Assembly (NCBI RefSeq): GCF_029623955.1
Contig: NZ_JARSBP010000006.1
Coordinates: forward strand, 372,001 to 436,000
Source of the DNA: Mycobacterium sp. 236(2023)
GTDB lineage: Bacteria > Actinomycetota > Actinomycetes > Mycobacteriales > Mycobacteriaceae
Reading direction: 5' to 3'
DNA length: 64,000 nt
This document shows, one piece after another, positions 23,322 through 32,960 of the stretch. Under the pieces are notes generated by a model. The model ran no database searches and was not told where the DNA came from. It worked only from the letters and a program-made list of their open reading frames with translations. Numbering within the stretch: position 1 is the first letter of the stretch; every line of letters starts with the position of its first letter. A program made the translations under genes and the position numbers.

Positions 23322-24634
23322 GAGCCGAGGCGCTGCGGTGTGCGCACCGGCAGGAACAGGAGTAAGCCGAGCGCGAGCACGAGAACGAGCCCGCCCATGC
23401 CCGCGCGGTAGCTGTCGAAGACGTCGATGAACACCGAAAACAGCCACGGCGCCAGGAAAGTCGCGGCTCGACCCGCTGTTGTGTAGAGGCCGAACGTGAC
23501 GCCTTCCTTGCCGTGCGCGGCCATCCGCATCATCAGCGTGCGGGCCGACGACAGCGTCGGGCCGATGAAAAGGCACAGCAGCAGTCCGCACGCCCAGAAC
23601 GCCATCACCCCGGACAGCACCATCAGGACCAGGCCCACCACGATCATCGCGATCAGTGACGCGACGATGACCGGCTTGGAGCCGACGCGGTCGTCGGCCC
23701 GGCCGCCCACCACCGACCCGAGCGCGGCGACGACACAGGCGGCGACGCCGAACAACAGCACGTCGGCCTGAGACACCCCGTAGACGTTCACGCCGAGCAC
23801 CGCGCCGAAGGTGAACACCCCGGTGAGACCGTCGCGGAAGATGGCGCTGGCGCCGAGGTAGTAGACGACGTTGCGGTCGCGACGCCACTCGGCGCGCACC
23901 TCCTGCCACAGCCGCCGGTAGGCCCCGAAGAAGCCGACGCGGGGCGGCGTCTCCTGAGCGTGCCTGGGTGTCGAGATCAGCAGCGGCAGCGCGAACAGCG
24001 CGAACCAGGCCGCGACGAGCAGCATCGCCGCCCGCACGTTCTGTCCGTCCTCGACAGGCAGACCCAGCAGACCACGAGTGTCGCCGTCACCGGAGATGAA
24101 CCCGAGGTACACCACGAGCAAGGCCAGCACACTGCCGAAATAGCCCAGCGCCAAACCGAATCCGGAAACCCGGCCCGACGTTTCGGGCGTGGACAGGTCG
24201 CGCAGCATCGCGTTGTACGGGACGGTGGCCAACTCGCTGCAGGCCGCGGTGCAGGCCAACAGAATCAATCCCGGCCACAGGTAGTGGTAGTCGTCGCGGA
24301 TCAGGCTCAGCGACGCCGTCAGCAGCACGACGAGACCGGTCAGGATCGCCAGCGCCCTGCGCCTCCGGGCGGGCGCGTCGACCCACACCCCGGTCACCGG
24401 GGCCAGCAACGCGACCACGAGTCCGGCAGCGGCCAGCGCACGGCCCAGCCAGCTCGCCGGAGTGGTGTCACCAGGCAGATCGTCGCCCACCGCAGACGTC
24501 AGATAGACGGTGAACACGAACGTGATGACGATCGCGTTGATCGCCGTCGCCCCGAAATCCCACATCGCCCAAGCCACCACGCGCGAGCGTGTCGCGGTGG
24601 CGGGCGGCCCGGTCGTGGGCGACACCTCGCTCAT
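23318..24634 (-). CDS. MFS transporter, UMF1/Atg22-like
   Basis: A 438-residue membrane protein with about 12 hydrophobic helices, from ATG 24634. The opening VVAWAMWDFGATAINAIVITFVFTVYL is characteristic of the UMF1 (Atg22-like) subfamily. The central basic loop ARRRRALA and the second-half GGRADDRVGSKPVIV loop are MFS signature positions. Orthologue of Rv2508c by position. The substrate is unknown. It is divergent from the SDR gene with only 25 bases between starts, and its stop codon shares CTAG with the convergent MmpS-like gene. Confidence 0.87.
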   Translation of the reverse strand: MSEVSPTTGPPATATRSRVVAWAMWDFGATAINAIVITFVFTVYLTSAVGDDLPGDTTPASWLGRALAAAGLVVALLAPVTGVWVDAPARRRRALAILTGLVVLLTASLSLIRDDYHYLWPGLILLACTAACSELATVPYNAMLRDLSTPETSGRVSGFGLALGYFGSVLALLVVYLGFISGDGDTRGLLGLPVEDGQNVRAAMLLVAAWFALFALPLLISTPRHAQETPPRVGFFGAYRRLWQEVRAEWRRDRNVVYYLGASAIFRDGLTGVFTFGAVLGVNVYGVSQADVLLFGVAACVVAALGSVVGGRADDRVGSKPVIVASLIAMIVVGLVLMVLSGVMAFWACGLLLCLFIGPTLSSARTLMMRMAAHGKEGVTFGLYTTAGRAATFLAPWLFSVFIDVFDSYRAGMGGLVLVLALGLLLFLPVRTPQRLGS

Positions 24635-24659
24635 GGACGCCCACGATATAGTCCCGCCC

Positions 24660-25466
24660 ATGCCAGTACCCGCACCCAGCGCGGACGCCCGCGCCGTCGT
24701 CACCGGCGCATCCCAGAACATCGGCGAGGCGCTGGCCGTCGAGCTCGCCCGCCGCGGCCACCATCTGATGATCACGGCCCGCCGTGAGGACGTGCTCAAC
24801 GCACTCGCCGAACGATTGCGCGCGGAGTACGGCGTCACGGTCGAAGTACGGGGCGTCGACCTCGCCGACCCCGCCGCGCGGAGCGTGTTCTGCGACGAGT
24901 TGGCGTCGCGCAACATCTCGATCCTGTGCGCCAACGCGGGCACCGCGACGTTCGGAGCCGTCGCGACGCTCGACCCCGCGGAAGAGCGGAAACAGGTGCA
25001 GCTCAACGTCCTCGGTGTGCACGACCTGGTGCTGGCGGTTCTGCCCGGCATGGTCGAACGGCGCGCGGGCGGGATCCTGACCTCGGGATCGGCGGCGGGC
25101 AACTCGCCCATCCCGAACAACGCGACCTACGCCGCGACCAAGGCGTTCGCCAACACGTTCAGCGAATCCCTGCGCGGAGAAGTGAAATCCGCGGGTGTGC
25201 ACGTCACCGTGCTGGCCCCGGGGCCCGTCCGCACCGACCTGCCCGATCCCGACGAGCAGTCGCTGGTCGAGAAATTGATCCCCGATTTCTTGTGGATCGA
25301 CACCGAGTACACGGCGAAGGTCTCACTGGATGGGTTGGACCGCAACAAGATGCGCGTCGTGCCCGGTGTCACGTCCAAGGCGATGTCGGCGGCCAGCGGC
25401 TACGCACCCCGCGCGATCGTCGCACCGATCGTCGGCGCGGTCTACAAGAAGCTGGGCGGCGACTAA
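24660..25466 (+). CDS. cmrA: Short-chain dehydrogenase CmrA (mycolate-precursor 3-oxo reductase)
   Basis: A 268-residue classical SDR: cofactor motif TGASQNIG (15-22), CANAG (90-94), catalytic Ser near 144, Y157 and K161 in YAATK. By synteny and length it corresponds to Rv2509, the reductase that turns the Pks13 3-oxo product into the 3-hydroxy mycolate, the last reduction in mycolic acid synthesis. The N-terminal TGASQNIG agrees with NADPH use. It starts at ATG 24660. Confidence is high for the SDR family and good for the specific role. Confidence 0.87.
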   Translation: MPVPAPSADARAVVTGASQNIGEALAVELARRGHHLMITARREDVLNALAERLRAEYGVTVEVRGVDLADPAARSVFCDELASRNISILCANAGTATFGAVATLDPAEERKQVQLNVLGVHDLVLAVLPGMVERRAGGILTSGSAAGNSPIPNNATYAATKAFANTFSESLRGEVKSAGVHVTVLAPGPVRTDLPDPDEQSLVEKLIPDFLWIDTEYTAKVSLDGLDRNKMRVVPGVTSKAMSAASGYAPRAIVAPIVGAVYKKLGGD

Positions 25467-25488
25467 GCGCTCAGCGCCACAAGGCGAT

Positions 25489-27060
25489 TCAGCGGCGGCG
25501 CTTGCGGCGGCCGGTGCCGAAGATGCTTCGGGTGATCTCGCGACCGATCACCGTTCCGGCCGAACGCATCGCGCTCTTGAACGCCGGGCTGTCCATCATC
25601 TGGTCGAGGAATCCCGGCTCTTCGCGCTGCGCAGGCGCGGGCATCGGCGGTACCTCGACCGGCGGCGGCGCATAGACCGGGGGTTGTTCGGGTGCCGGGG
25701 GTGCGAGTTTGGCCGCCAATCGTTCGTAGGCCGAATCCCGGTCGATGGTCTGGCCGTACTCGGCTTGCAACGGACTGGCTTTGGCTGCGGCCGTGATCGC
25801 GTCCGGACCGATGGTGTCCATCAGGGAGCGCGGGGCGCGCATCCTGGTCCACGCCACCGGCGTCGGGGCACCTGTCTCTGAGAGGACGGTGACGATGGCC
25901 TCCCCGATGCCCAATGACGTCAACGCCGATTCCAGGTCGTACACCGACGTTTTCGGATAGGTGCGGACCGTCTTCGTCAGCGCCTTCTGATCGTCGGGGG
26001 TGAACGCGCGCAGCGCGTGCTGAATCCGCGCACCCAGCTGGCCGAGCACCTCTTTGGGAATGTCGGTCGGCATCTGAGTGCAGAAGATGACGCCGACGCC
26101 CTTGGACCTGATCAGCTTCACCGTCTGCTCGACCTGCTCCAAAAACGCCTTCGACGCATCCGTGAACAGCAGATGTGCCTCGTCGAACACGAACACCAAC
26201 TTGGGCTTGTCGACGTCACCCACCTCGGGCAGCGTCGTGAACAAGTCTGCCAGCACCCACATCAGGAACGTCGAGAACATCACCGGGCGCGTGGCGTGGT
26301 TACCGAGTTCCAGCAGCGTGACGATTCCGCGACCGGATGCGTCGACGCGCAGCAGGTCGGACGGCTCGAGTTCGGGCTCCCCGAAAAAGGTGTCCCCGCC
26401 GTCGGCTTCGAGATTGACGAGGGCGCGCAGGATCACCCCGGCGGTGGTCGTCGAGACCGCGCCGAGGGCTTTCCGCGCGGGTTTGCCCTCGTCGTTGGTC
26501 AGGTACTGGATGACCGAGCGCAAGTCCTTCAAGTCCAGCAGCGGTAGCCCCTGCTGGTCGGCCCAGTGGAAGATCAGCCCCAGCGTGGATTCCTGAGTCT
26601 GGTTGAGCCCCAACACTTTCGACAGCAGTATCGGCCCGAAGCTGGTGACGGTGGCGCGCACCGGCACCCCGATCCCCGACGTGCCCAGTGACAGGAACTC
26701 CACGGGATAGCCAGTCGGCGCCCACTCGTCTCCGGTGTCGGCGGCCCGCTGCGCCACCTTGTCACCCGATTCACCGGGCCGCGACAGCCCCGACAGGTCG
26801 CCCTTCACGTCGGCCATCACCACCGGCACACCGGCCGCCGACAGCTGCTCGGCGAGCACCTGCAGCGACTTCGTCTTCCCGGTGCCGGTGGCGCCGGCGA
26901 CCAGGCCGTGCCGGTTGAGCATCGCCAGCGGGATGCGCACCCGCGCCGACGAGTCGCAGACACCGTCGACGACGACTGTGCCGAGCTCCAGCACCGCCCC
27001 TTGCCCGGCGTAACCTGCGGCGATCTGTTGCGCTGGACTGCCGGACGACTCGGTGGTCAT
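25489..27060 (-). CDS. DUF853/HerA-type ATPase
   Basis: A 523-residue protein from ATG 27060. Walker A GATGTGKT is at 56-63, Walker B is near LVFVFDEAHLLF (with DE as the catalytic pair), and a sensor-like IFCTQMPTDIP follows. The Pro-rich tail (about 460-490) leads to a basic C-terminus ending RRKRRR. DUF853 proteins are HerA/FtsK-like ring ATPases of unknown biological role, possibly acting on DNA ends. Orthologue of Rv2510c by position. Convergent with cmrA, 22 bases away. Confidence 0.88.
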   Translation of the reverse strand: MTTESSGSPAQQIAAGYAGQGAVLELGTVVVDGVCDSSARVRIPLAMLNRHGLVAGATGTGKTKSLQVLAEQLSAAGVPVVMADVKGDLSGLSRPGESGDKVAQRAADTGDEWAPTGYPVEFLSLGTSGIGVPVRATVTSFGPILLSKVLGLNQTQESTLGLIFHWADQQGLPLLDLKDLRSVIQYLTNDEGKPARKALGAVSTTTAGVILRALVNLEADGGDTFFGEPELEPSDLLRVDASGRGIVTLLELGNHATRPVMFSTFLMWVLADLFTTLPEVGDVDKPKLVFVFDEAHLLFTDASKAFLEQVEQTVKLIRSKGVGVIFCTQMPTDIPKEVLGQLGARIQHALRAFTPDDQKALTKTVRTYPKTSVYDLESALTSLGIGEAIVTVLSETGAPTPVAWTRMRAPRSLMDTIGPDAITAAAKASPLQAEYGQTIDRDSAYERLAAKLAPPAPEQPPVYAPPPVEVPPMPAPAQREEPGFLDQMMDSPAFKSAMRSAGTVIGREITRSIFGTGRRKRRR

Positions 27061-27153
27061 GTGTCGCACCCTACTGCGATGCCAGGGCGATTCCACGGGC
27101 TCGCGCAGCCCATGTAAAGCCTCGGGCCGCCGCGGGGCTTACTGTTGAGCGCT

Positions 27154-27789
27154 GTGCGCGATGAACTTGTGTGGATCGACTGCGAGATGACGGGTCTGGA
27201 CCTCAAATCCGACCGCCTCATCGAGATCGCGGTATTGGTGACGGACGCGGATCTGAACATCCTGGGCGAGGGCCTCGACGTCGTCATCCATGCCGACGAC
27301 GAAGCGCTGTCTTCGATGATCGATGTGGTCAAGCAGATGCACACCAAGTCGGGCCTCATCGAGGAGGTGCGCGCGTCGACCGTCGACCTCGCCACCGCCG
27401 AAGACATGGTGTTGAGCTACATCCGCGAGCACATCAAGCAGGCCAAGACGGCGCCGCTGGCCGGCAATTCGATCGCCACCGACCGCGGGTTCATCGCGCG
27501 CGACATGCTCAAGCTCGACGACTATCTGCACTACCGGATGATCGACGTCAGCTCGATCAAGGAGCTGTGCCGCCGCTGGTATCCCCGGATCTACTTCGGG
27601 CAGCCGGACAAGGGTCTCGCGCACCGCGCGCTCGCCGACATCCACGAGTCGATCCGCGAGCTCAAGTACTACCGTCAGACCGCGTTCGTCGCGCCGCCCG
27701 GCCCGTCGACCAGCGACATCGCAGCCGTCGCGGCGACACTGGGACCCGACGCACCAAACGATTCGGCTCCTGGGGGCTCAAGCAGCTAG
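27154..27789 (+). CDS. orn: Oligoribonuclease
   Basis: A 211-residue DEDDh exonuclease. The start is set at GTG 27154 (MRDELVWIDCEM), which gives the N-terminus usual for mycobacterial Orn; TTG 27145 is possible. Catalytic residues are D9 and E11 in WIDCEMTG, the Asp of NSIATDRGFI, and the His/Asp pair of LAHRALADI. It degrades two- to five-base RNA and pGpG at the end of mRNA decay. tRNA-His follows immediately, as in M. tuberculosis. Confidence 0.95.
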   Translation: MRDELVWIDCEMTGLDLKSDRLIEIAVLVTDADLNILGEGLDVVIHADDEALSSMIDVVKQMHTKSGLIEEVRASTVDLATAEDMVLSYIREHIKQAKTAPLAGNSIATDRGFIARDMLKLDDYLHYRMIDVSSIKELCRRWYPRIYFGQPDKGLAHRALADIHESIRELKYYRQTAFVAPPGPSTSDIAAVAATLGPDAPNDSAPGGSSS

Positions 27790-27816
27790 TATGACCAAGC
27801 CGCTCGCGCGGCGATG

Positions 27817-27889
27817 GTGGCTGTAGTTCAGTTGGTAGAGCACCAGGTTGTGATCCTGGCTGTCGCGGGTTCGAGTCCCGTCAGCCACC
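27817..27889 (+). tRNA. tRNA-His (GTG anticodon)
   Basis: Acceptor stem GTGGCTG pairs with CAGCCAC (27882-27888); the anticodon stem CCAGG/CCTGG encloses the loop with anticodon GTG (27850-27852); TTCGAGTC is the T loop. The base before the stem is G (27816) opposite discriminator C (27889), as required for the histidine-specific G-1. CCA is not encoded. A terminator hairpin follows at 27900. Confidence 0.97.
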
Positions 27890-27899
27890 CCGATGTGGG

Positions 27900-27927
27900 A
27901 ACGCCGTCTACTCCGGTAGGCGGCGTT
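27900..27927 (+). terminator. Terminator after tRNA-His
   Basis: AACGCCGTCTAC (27900-27911) pairs with GTAGGCGGCGTT (27916-27927) through twelve pairs including one G-U wobble, loop TCCG, followed by TCTCAT. It also lies three bases from the end of the convergent SnoaL-like gene and may work in both directions. Confidence 0.85.
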
Positions 27928-27929
27928 TC

Positions 27930-28289
27930 TCATATCAGGTAGGTGCCGTGCCCCTCGACCACCAGGCCGGCGTCGTTGAAGCGCAGCACCTCGTTGACCG
28001 ATCCACCGTTTTGGTTGCGGTAGGTGATCACGATGGTGTCGACGCCCTGGTAGACGCCCTCGACCGTGAACCGCAGATCCGGGATCCCGGCCAATGCGGT
28101 CGTCCAGTACTCCCGCAGCGCCGCCTTGCTGCGAACCACGCCACCGGTGGCGGGGAGGACCTTCAACGCCACCGGCGAGGTGAACTCGACGTCATCGGCG
28201 AAATGCGCCAGCACGGCCTCGACGTCGTGCGCATTCCAGGCGCGCACCCACTCGGCGGCGAACCGTCCGGCGTCGATCGTCATCCGCAC
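27930..28289 (-). CDS. SnoaL/NTF2-like domain protein
   Basis: A 119-residue single-domain protein with the SnoaL/NTF2 pattern: N-terminal helix AAEWVRAWNAHDVEAVLAHF, strand FADDVEFTSPV, central helix with KAALREYW, and the final sheet ending EVLRFNDAGLVVEGHGTYLI. The Trp-Asn-Ala-His-Asp turn (WNAHD) is the usual signature. It could be an isomerase-like enzyme or a ligand-binding protein; no catalytic dyad is certain. It lies six bases after the ldtB start, on the same strand, so it follows ldtB's promoter region rather than ldtB itself. Confidence 0.75.
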   Translation of the reverse strand: MRMTIDAGRFAAEWVRAWNAHDVEAVLAHFADDVEFTSPVALKVLPATGGVVRSKAALREYWTTALAGIPDLRFTVEGVYQGVDTIVITYRNQNGGSVNEVLRFNDAGLVVEGHGTYLI

Positions 28290-28295
28290 CGCCCG

Positions 28296-29516
28296 TCAGA
28301 CGTTGGCGTTGCCGGCTTTCCACTGCTCCCACGGGACGTTCCAGTCACCGAGGCCGTCGGTGCCCGACAGGGGTGAGCCGACCGTATTCGAGATTTCGAC
28401 GATGTCGCCGCGCTTGGAGTTGTCGTAGAACCATTGCCCGTTACTCGTCGACACGTTGATGCAGCCGTGGCTGACGTTGCTCTCCCCCTGGCTACCGACC
28501 GACCACGGCGCGGCGTGCACGTAGATGCCGCTGTAGGAGATCTGGGTGGCCCAGTCCACCTCGGTGCGATATCCGTTGGGCGAGTTGGCCGGAACGCCGT
28601 AGGTCGACGAATCCATCACCATGTGCGAGCGCCGGTCCCCCACGATGTACACACCGTTGTTGGTCGGCGTGCTGTTCTTGCCCATCGACACCGGCATGGT
28701 CTTGATCACTTCACCGTTGCGGCGCACGGTGAGCGTCTTGGTGTTGTCGTCGACCGTCGTGATCATCTGATCGCCGATGGTGAAGTTCGTGGAGACGTTC
28801 TCCTGACCGAACAGGCCGTCGCCCAGGTCGACGCCGTAGGTGTTGACCTGAACCTCGACCGTGGTGCCCGGCTTCCAGTACTGCGCTGGGCGCCAACGCA
28901 CTTCGCGGTTGTTGAGCCAGTAGAACGCGCCCTCCACGGGCGGGTTGGTCTTGACCGTAATGGCGCGCTGTGCCGCAAGGCGGTTCGGGATGTTTTCGTC
29001 GAACTGGACCGCCACCGGCTGACCGACACCGACGACCTCGCCGTCGTTGGGCAAAACGTAAGGCATCGTGAGGTTTTCGGGCGAGTGCGTCTCGAACGTC
29101 ATCTGACGACTCGTCACACCGCCCAGCCCCAGCGACTGCGCCGTCAAGGTGTAGCGCTTGTTGTAGCCGAGCGGCTCGGTGGTCTCCCAGGTCAGCCCGT
29201 CCTTGGACAGCTTGCCCGAGACCGTTTCGCCGTCCTCATTGACCATCGTCACCGCGCCGAGGACGCCGTCCTCGGCGGCGACGGTGACGGGCTCACCGGC
29301 GCTGACACCCACGGCTCCGTCTTTGACGGAGGAGGTCAGCTTCGGGACGAGGAGGTCACCGAACGGGGTGCCCTTGTCGGTGATCACCTGCGGCTTCGCC
29401 TGTTCGACCTCCCCGCCGCAGGCGGTCAGGCCGAGCACAATCGCGGGAACGAGCGCGGCGGCCACCAACCAGGACCGCTTCCTGCGCGCACGGGTCACCG
29501 TGTTGACGTGCCTCAT
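28296..29516 (-). CDS. ldtB: L,D-transpeptidase lipoprotein LdtB (LppS)
   Basis: A 406-residue protein from ATG 29516. It has a basic n-region, hydrophobic helix (about 16-30) and lipobox LTAC with C33 lipidated. Two Ig-like domains (about 50-250) precede the YkuD catalytic domain, where the active-site Cys is C352 in SHGCINVS. It forms 3-3 cross-links in peptidoglycan at the outer face of the membrane. It matches Rv2518c (LdtB/LppS) by position and layout. The longer open frame upstream lacks the signal features. Confidence 0.93.
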   Translation of the reverse strand: MRHVNTVTRARRKRSWLVAAALVPAIVLGLTACGGEVEQAKPQVITDKGTPFGDLLVPKLTSSVKDGAVGVSAGEPVTVAAEDGVLGAVTMVNEDGETVSGKLSKDGLTWETTEPLGYNKRYTLTAQSLGLGGVTSRQMTFETHSPENLTMPYVLPNDGEVVGVGQPVAVQFDENIPNRLAAQRAITVKTNPPVEGAFYWLNNREVRWRPAQYWKPGTTVEVQVNTYGVDLGDGLFGQENVSTNFTIGDQMITTVDDNTKTLTVRRNGEVIKTMPVSMGKNSTPTNNGVYIVGDRRSHMVMDSSTYGVPANSPNGYRTEVDWATQISYSGIYVHAAPWSVGSQGESNVSHGCINVSTSNGQWFYDNSKRGDIVEISNTVGSPLSGTDGLGDWNVPWEQWKAGNANV

Positions 29517-29669
29517 ACTCCCCACCTCGCATACAGGGCTGTGCGCCCACCGATCGTCGACGCCAATTCTACGGTCAGTTGTGACAAGAGGGCGTGACTG
29601 CGACGTCGCCTCTCGCCGCGGTAATCGCGATTTCATCCTGCGCCGCGGGCCTGTTATTGTCTCACACGC

Positions 29670-29745
<76 letters not shown>

Positions 29746-29749
29746 CACG

Positions 29750-29773
29750 AAATCCCTGCTCAGGCGGGGATTT
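29750..29773 (+). terminator. Terminator after tRNA-Lys
   Basis: AAATCCCTGC (29750-29759) pairs with GCGGGGATTT (29764-29773) through ten pairs with one G-U wobble, loop TCAG, followed by TGTCGTTT. It sits five bases after the encoded CCA. Confidence 0.85.
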
Positions 29774-29797
29774 TGTCGTTTCGGGAAGTTTGCTGGC

Positions 29798-32458
29798 CTA
29801 CGCCGCGCTCACCCCGACGGCGAGACCGGCCATCGCCGCATCGTCGCTGACGCCCGGCGCAACGGTCGGTAGCGAGATGGTCACACTTTCGACGTTGATG
29901 TAACCGACCTGGATCAGGTCGAGGTACGGAGTGGCGAAACCGGCCAGCTGCAGCTTCAGCGTCGCCCCCGGCACCATCGTGTAGGCGATCTGCTCCAGAT
30001 CGAACGTGACCGTCTGGCTGCGGCCGTTCAACGTCACCGGGATCGCCGTCACGAGGTTGCCCAGCACCAGACCTGTCGTCTCGTCAACGAGCTGCCCGTA
30101 GATGTGGCTCGCCGTGCCGAGCCCCGAATAGGTGAGCGTGATCTCCGGGGCGCCGACGATCTGCGTCTCTTCGTCGGGTGCCGGGATGTCCAGATTCAGC
30201 GCCAGCCATGCGTCCGACGCCGTCGCCACCGACAAGAGCAGCGGTGTCGGCGGCTTGGTCTGCGGCCCCGAACCGCCGAGCAGCGGGATGATCGGCAGGA
30301 AGCCTCCGTCGCCCTCGGTGACCAGCGGGTCGCCGTAGAACCCGGACTCGGTCGGCAGCAGGTCCGAGAAGTGATAATCGCCGAACTGGTCGAACCACTC
30401 GAACCGCGGTCCCGTCGGGATCAGTTCATTGCCGCGCACGTACCGATCGAGCCAGCCGATCGTCGAGTTCACCAGCAGCGGCTGCTGGATCGGATTGAGC
30501 GGATCCAGGCATATGCCGTGCCCGCCACATGCCCAAATCATCTCCACCGGAACACCATTCGCGTCGAGCATCATCGCGTTGGTGACCGCCTGGGCGAGCG
30601 TGAACAACCCGTCGGCCGTACCTTGGATCAACAATGTGGGCGCCGTGATCTGGTTCACCAGTGTGGTCGGGCCACTGCTGGTCAGGATTGCCTGCTGCGA
30701 CTCGGTGAGGAAACCGAAAAGTAGGCCCTGGATGATCGCGGGATAGATCTGCGAGTTGATCCGCGCGCCCGCCTCCAGCAGATCAAGCGCCAACAGCGTC
30801 GACCAGCCGGACTTGAACGCGTCGGCCGGGTAGAGCGCCTCATTGAGCGAATTCCAGGCAATGACAGGAACTATCGCGTCGACCCGGCGATCGATGCCCG
30901 CCACCACCAGCTGAATGCCGCCGCCGTACGAACCGCCGACCATGCCCATCGTCGGATCACCGGGCGCATCGAGTTCGGCCTCCGGCCGCTCGGCAAGCCA
31001 GCTGATGATCGCCTGGACGTCGCGGCCCTCGAAGAACGGGTTGTCAAGCTGCAGGATGCCGCCAGAGGCGTACTCGCCGCGGGGATCCCACGTCACGACG
31101 TTGTATCCCGCATCCCGCAGTGGCGCCAGACCGGGGACGAGATCGGCGACCTGAATCGTCGTGGTCGGGTCGATGGTGCCGGCGCTGCCCAGACCGGGGC
31201 CGTTGAGCACGGTCGGTGCCGTCTCGCCGAACGCAAGTCCGGTCGCCGGGAAGAAGTTGGTGCTGATCTGCGTCCCGTCGAACGACGTCACCATCGTCGT
31301 GAACGCCACCGGGGCGCCGACGGGGACAAGCTCGTCGATGTCGACATCGATGGGCGTGATGACTCGATAGCCGATGATCGGCTGCAGCAGCTCGCCCAGG
31401 ATCGGCACCCGCTGGAGCCCGAGCACGATCGGCTGCACGAAATCGCCGACGATCGGGATCGCCTCAAGGATGCTCACCAGCACGCTCTTCTGGCTGACCA
31501 TGACGGTGAAGGTCTCGATGCCGCGTGATTCGACGACGGAGAGGTCCGGCAGGAACGAGAACGTGCCGTCGGCGTTGAGCGTCATCTTCCCGCCCTGATC
31601 GGGCCCGTCGAGCAGCGTGTAGATCAGCGGCCTGCCATTGGTGTCCGTGGCGCCGACCGAGCCGTAGATGACGCCGTTGTCGAAGTCCAGCGTCGGATCG
31701 ACCGAGATCGGTCCGCTGGTGACGAGCGCCTCGCGGCGGGCCGCGGCCGCCATCGCCCACGACAGCGGAGAATTCGGCGTCCCCGCGGGGCCGTCTCCCG
31801 CGAACGGGTTGAACAGACTGTGGATGAGCTCGACGAAGGGATTCGACACCGAGGCGGTGGCAACGGTTGTCGACGCGGTCGGCGTCGCCGCGCGGCCCGC
31901 GGTCGCAGCCGGGCTCGACAACCACTTCAGCGCTGGTGTCTGCCCGTTCGCAGGCTCCTCCGCCGCGCTGATCTCTTCGCCGTCCAGGTCATCGACATCA
32001 GAGGGCACCGCGTCCGGCGCCGCCGCGTCGGGGTCCGTCGCCGGTTCTTCGACGGCAGCCGGCACGTCCGCGTCATCGGTGTCGTCGGCGTCGGCAGGTT
32101 CGGACTCATCAGACGCGGCACCGCCGTCCCCGCTGTCGGCCGCTTCGTCTGCGTCGTCGGGCGACTCGGTGTCGACCGAGTCGTCGTCAGATGATCCGTC
32201 GTCGCCGGTGTCGCCGCCGCTGTCATCGGAGCCTTCCTGCGCCGACGCACCCGGACGGGCCGAATCCCGCTTGGTCGTCGACGTGCGCTGCTGGCCGGAG
32301 GACTCGTTCGACTCCGTCGCCCCCGCCGACGATGCCCCTGGATCAGACCCACCTGCGGGGTCCGCCGAAGCGACGCCGTAGCCGGTGACGACAGCGGTGC
32401 TGACGCCCAGCGCGACTGCGAGTCCTCCGATACGGCCGATATAGCGTGCAGCGCTCAT
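29798..32458 (-). CDS. Large secreted S15/CocE-type esterase with acidic N-terminal region
   Basis: An 886-residue protein from ATG 32458. Residues 1-32 are a signal peptide (cleavage near ASA-DPA). Residues 33-175 are very acidic and Ser, Asp, Ala-rich, probably disordered. A cadherin-like beta domain follows (about 250-325, GVIYGSVGATDTNGRPLIY, then LNADGTFSFLPD). The alpha/beta hydrolase core has S510 in GGSYGGG, D616 in QGTADGLF and H647 in CGGHG, with a jelly-roll-type C-terminus (about 770-870). Similar mycobacterial proteins are annotated as CocE/NonD or S15 hydrolases. It acts outside the cell or at the envelope; substrate unknown. Confidence 0.85.
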   Translation of the reverse strand: MSAARYIGRIGGLAVALGVSTAVVTGYGVASADPAGGSDPGASSAGATESNESSGQQRTSTTKRDSARPGASAQEGSDDSGGDTGDDGSSDDDSVDTESPDDADEAADSGDGGAASDESEPADADDTDDADVPAAVEEPATDPDAAAPDAVPSDVDDLDGEEISAAEEPANGQTPALKWLSSPAATAGRAATPTASTTVATASVSNPFVELIHSLFNPFAGDGPAGTPNSPLSWAMAAAARREALVTSGPISVDPTLDFDNGVIYGSVGATDTNGRPLIYTLLDGPDQGGKMTLNADGTFSFLPDLSVVESRGIETFTVMVSQKSVLVSILEAIPIVGDFVQPIVLGLQRVPILGELLQPIIGYRVITPIDVDIDELVPVGAPVAFTTMVTSFDGTQISTNFFPATGLAFGETAPTVLNGPGLGSAGTIDPTTTIQVADLVPGLAPLRDAGYNVVTWDPRGEYASGGILQLDNPFFEGRDVQAIISWLAERPEAELDAPGDPTMGMVGGSYGGGIQLVVAGIDRRVDAIVPVIAWNSLNEALYPADAFKSGWSTLLALDLLEAGARINSQIYPAIIQGLLFGFLTESQQAILTSSGPTTLVNQITAPTLLIQGTADGLFTLAQAVTNAMMLDANGVPVEMIWACGGHGICLDPLNPIQQPLLVNSTIGWLDRYVRGNELIPTGPRFEWFDQFGDYHFSDLLPTESGFYGDPLVTEGDGGFLPIIPLLGGSGPQTKPPTPLLLSVATASDAWLALNLDIPAPDEETQIVGAPEITLTYSGLGTASHIYGQLVDETTGLVLGNLVTAIPVTLNGRSQTVTFDLEQIAYTMVPGATLKLQLAGFATPYLDLIQVGYINVESVTISLPTVAPGVSDDAAMAGLAVGVSAA

Positions 32459-32587
32459 AATTCCCCCGTTGGATCGGCGAGCAGTGCAGCAAACTATATG
32501 CACGCCCGCCCGCCCTCGGTTGGCAATTGACGTAACCGACATAGTCGACGTGCAATCGAAGTCGTCCGCGGGCCCAAAGCTGGCCAT

Positions 32588-32960
32588 GATCAGTAACTTT
32601 CGCGCGCCCTTTCCAGCACGTCCCCACGCTCGGGGCTGATGCCGACCTCAGCGGCGATCACCGAAGATCGAGAGCCCGCAACGTCGAAAAGTCAGCGCCC
32701 GAACATCCGGCAAAACGGATTCCGCAGAGGCGGACGGCGAAAGGCCCGCGTTTGCCACACCGCGCGCATCCAGCCTGCGACAACGCGGGAAGTGCCCTGT
32801 AGCTCGAACGACGCGGGCTTATCCCTATTTTTAGAGAATCGTCGTCAATATTTGCTTGAAAGCCATTACTCGTCGCACCCGGCGGCCTAGAGTCTGCCCA
32901 GCGTCACCAGGCAACGAAACCCATCGGCGCTGACCCGACCAAGGAACCGAGGGATACACC
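32588..32960. other. Intergenic region upstream of a small secreted protein
   Basis: This 373-base region lies between the divergent esterase (start 32458) and the small protein gene at 32961. Short open frames exist on both strands but have no ribosome-binding sites or plausible composition. An AT-richer stretch at 32823-32870 is the likely promoter area for the downstream gene. No repeats or hairpins of note were seen. Confidence 0.5.

Noticed and set aside
24635..25120. N-terminal extension of the MFS transporter to 600 residues
   Set aside because: It overlaps the SDR gene fully antisense and is not membrane-like; ATG 24634 gives the standard first helix.
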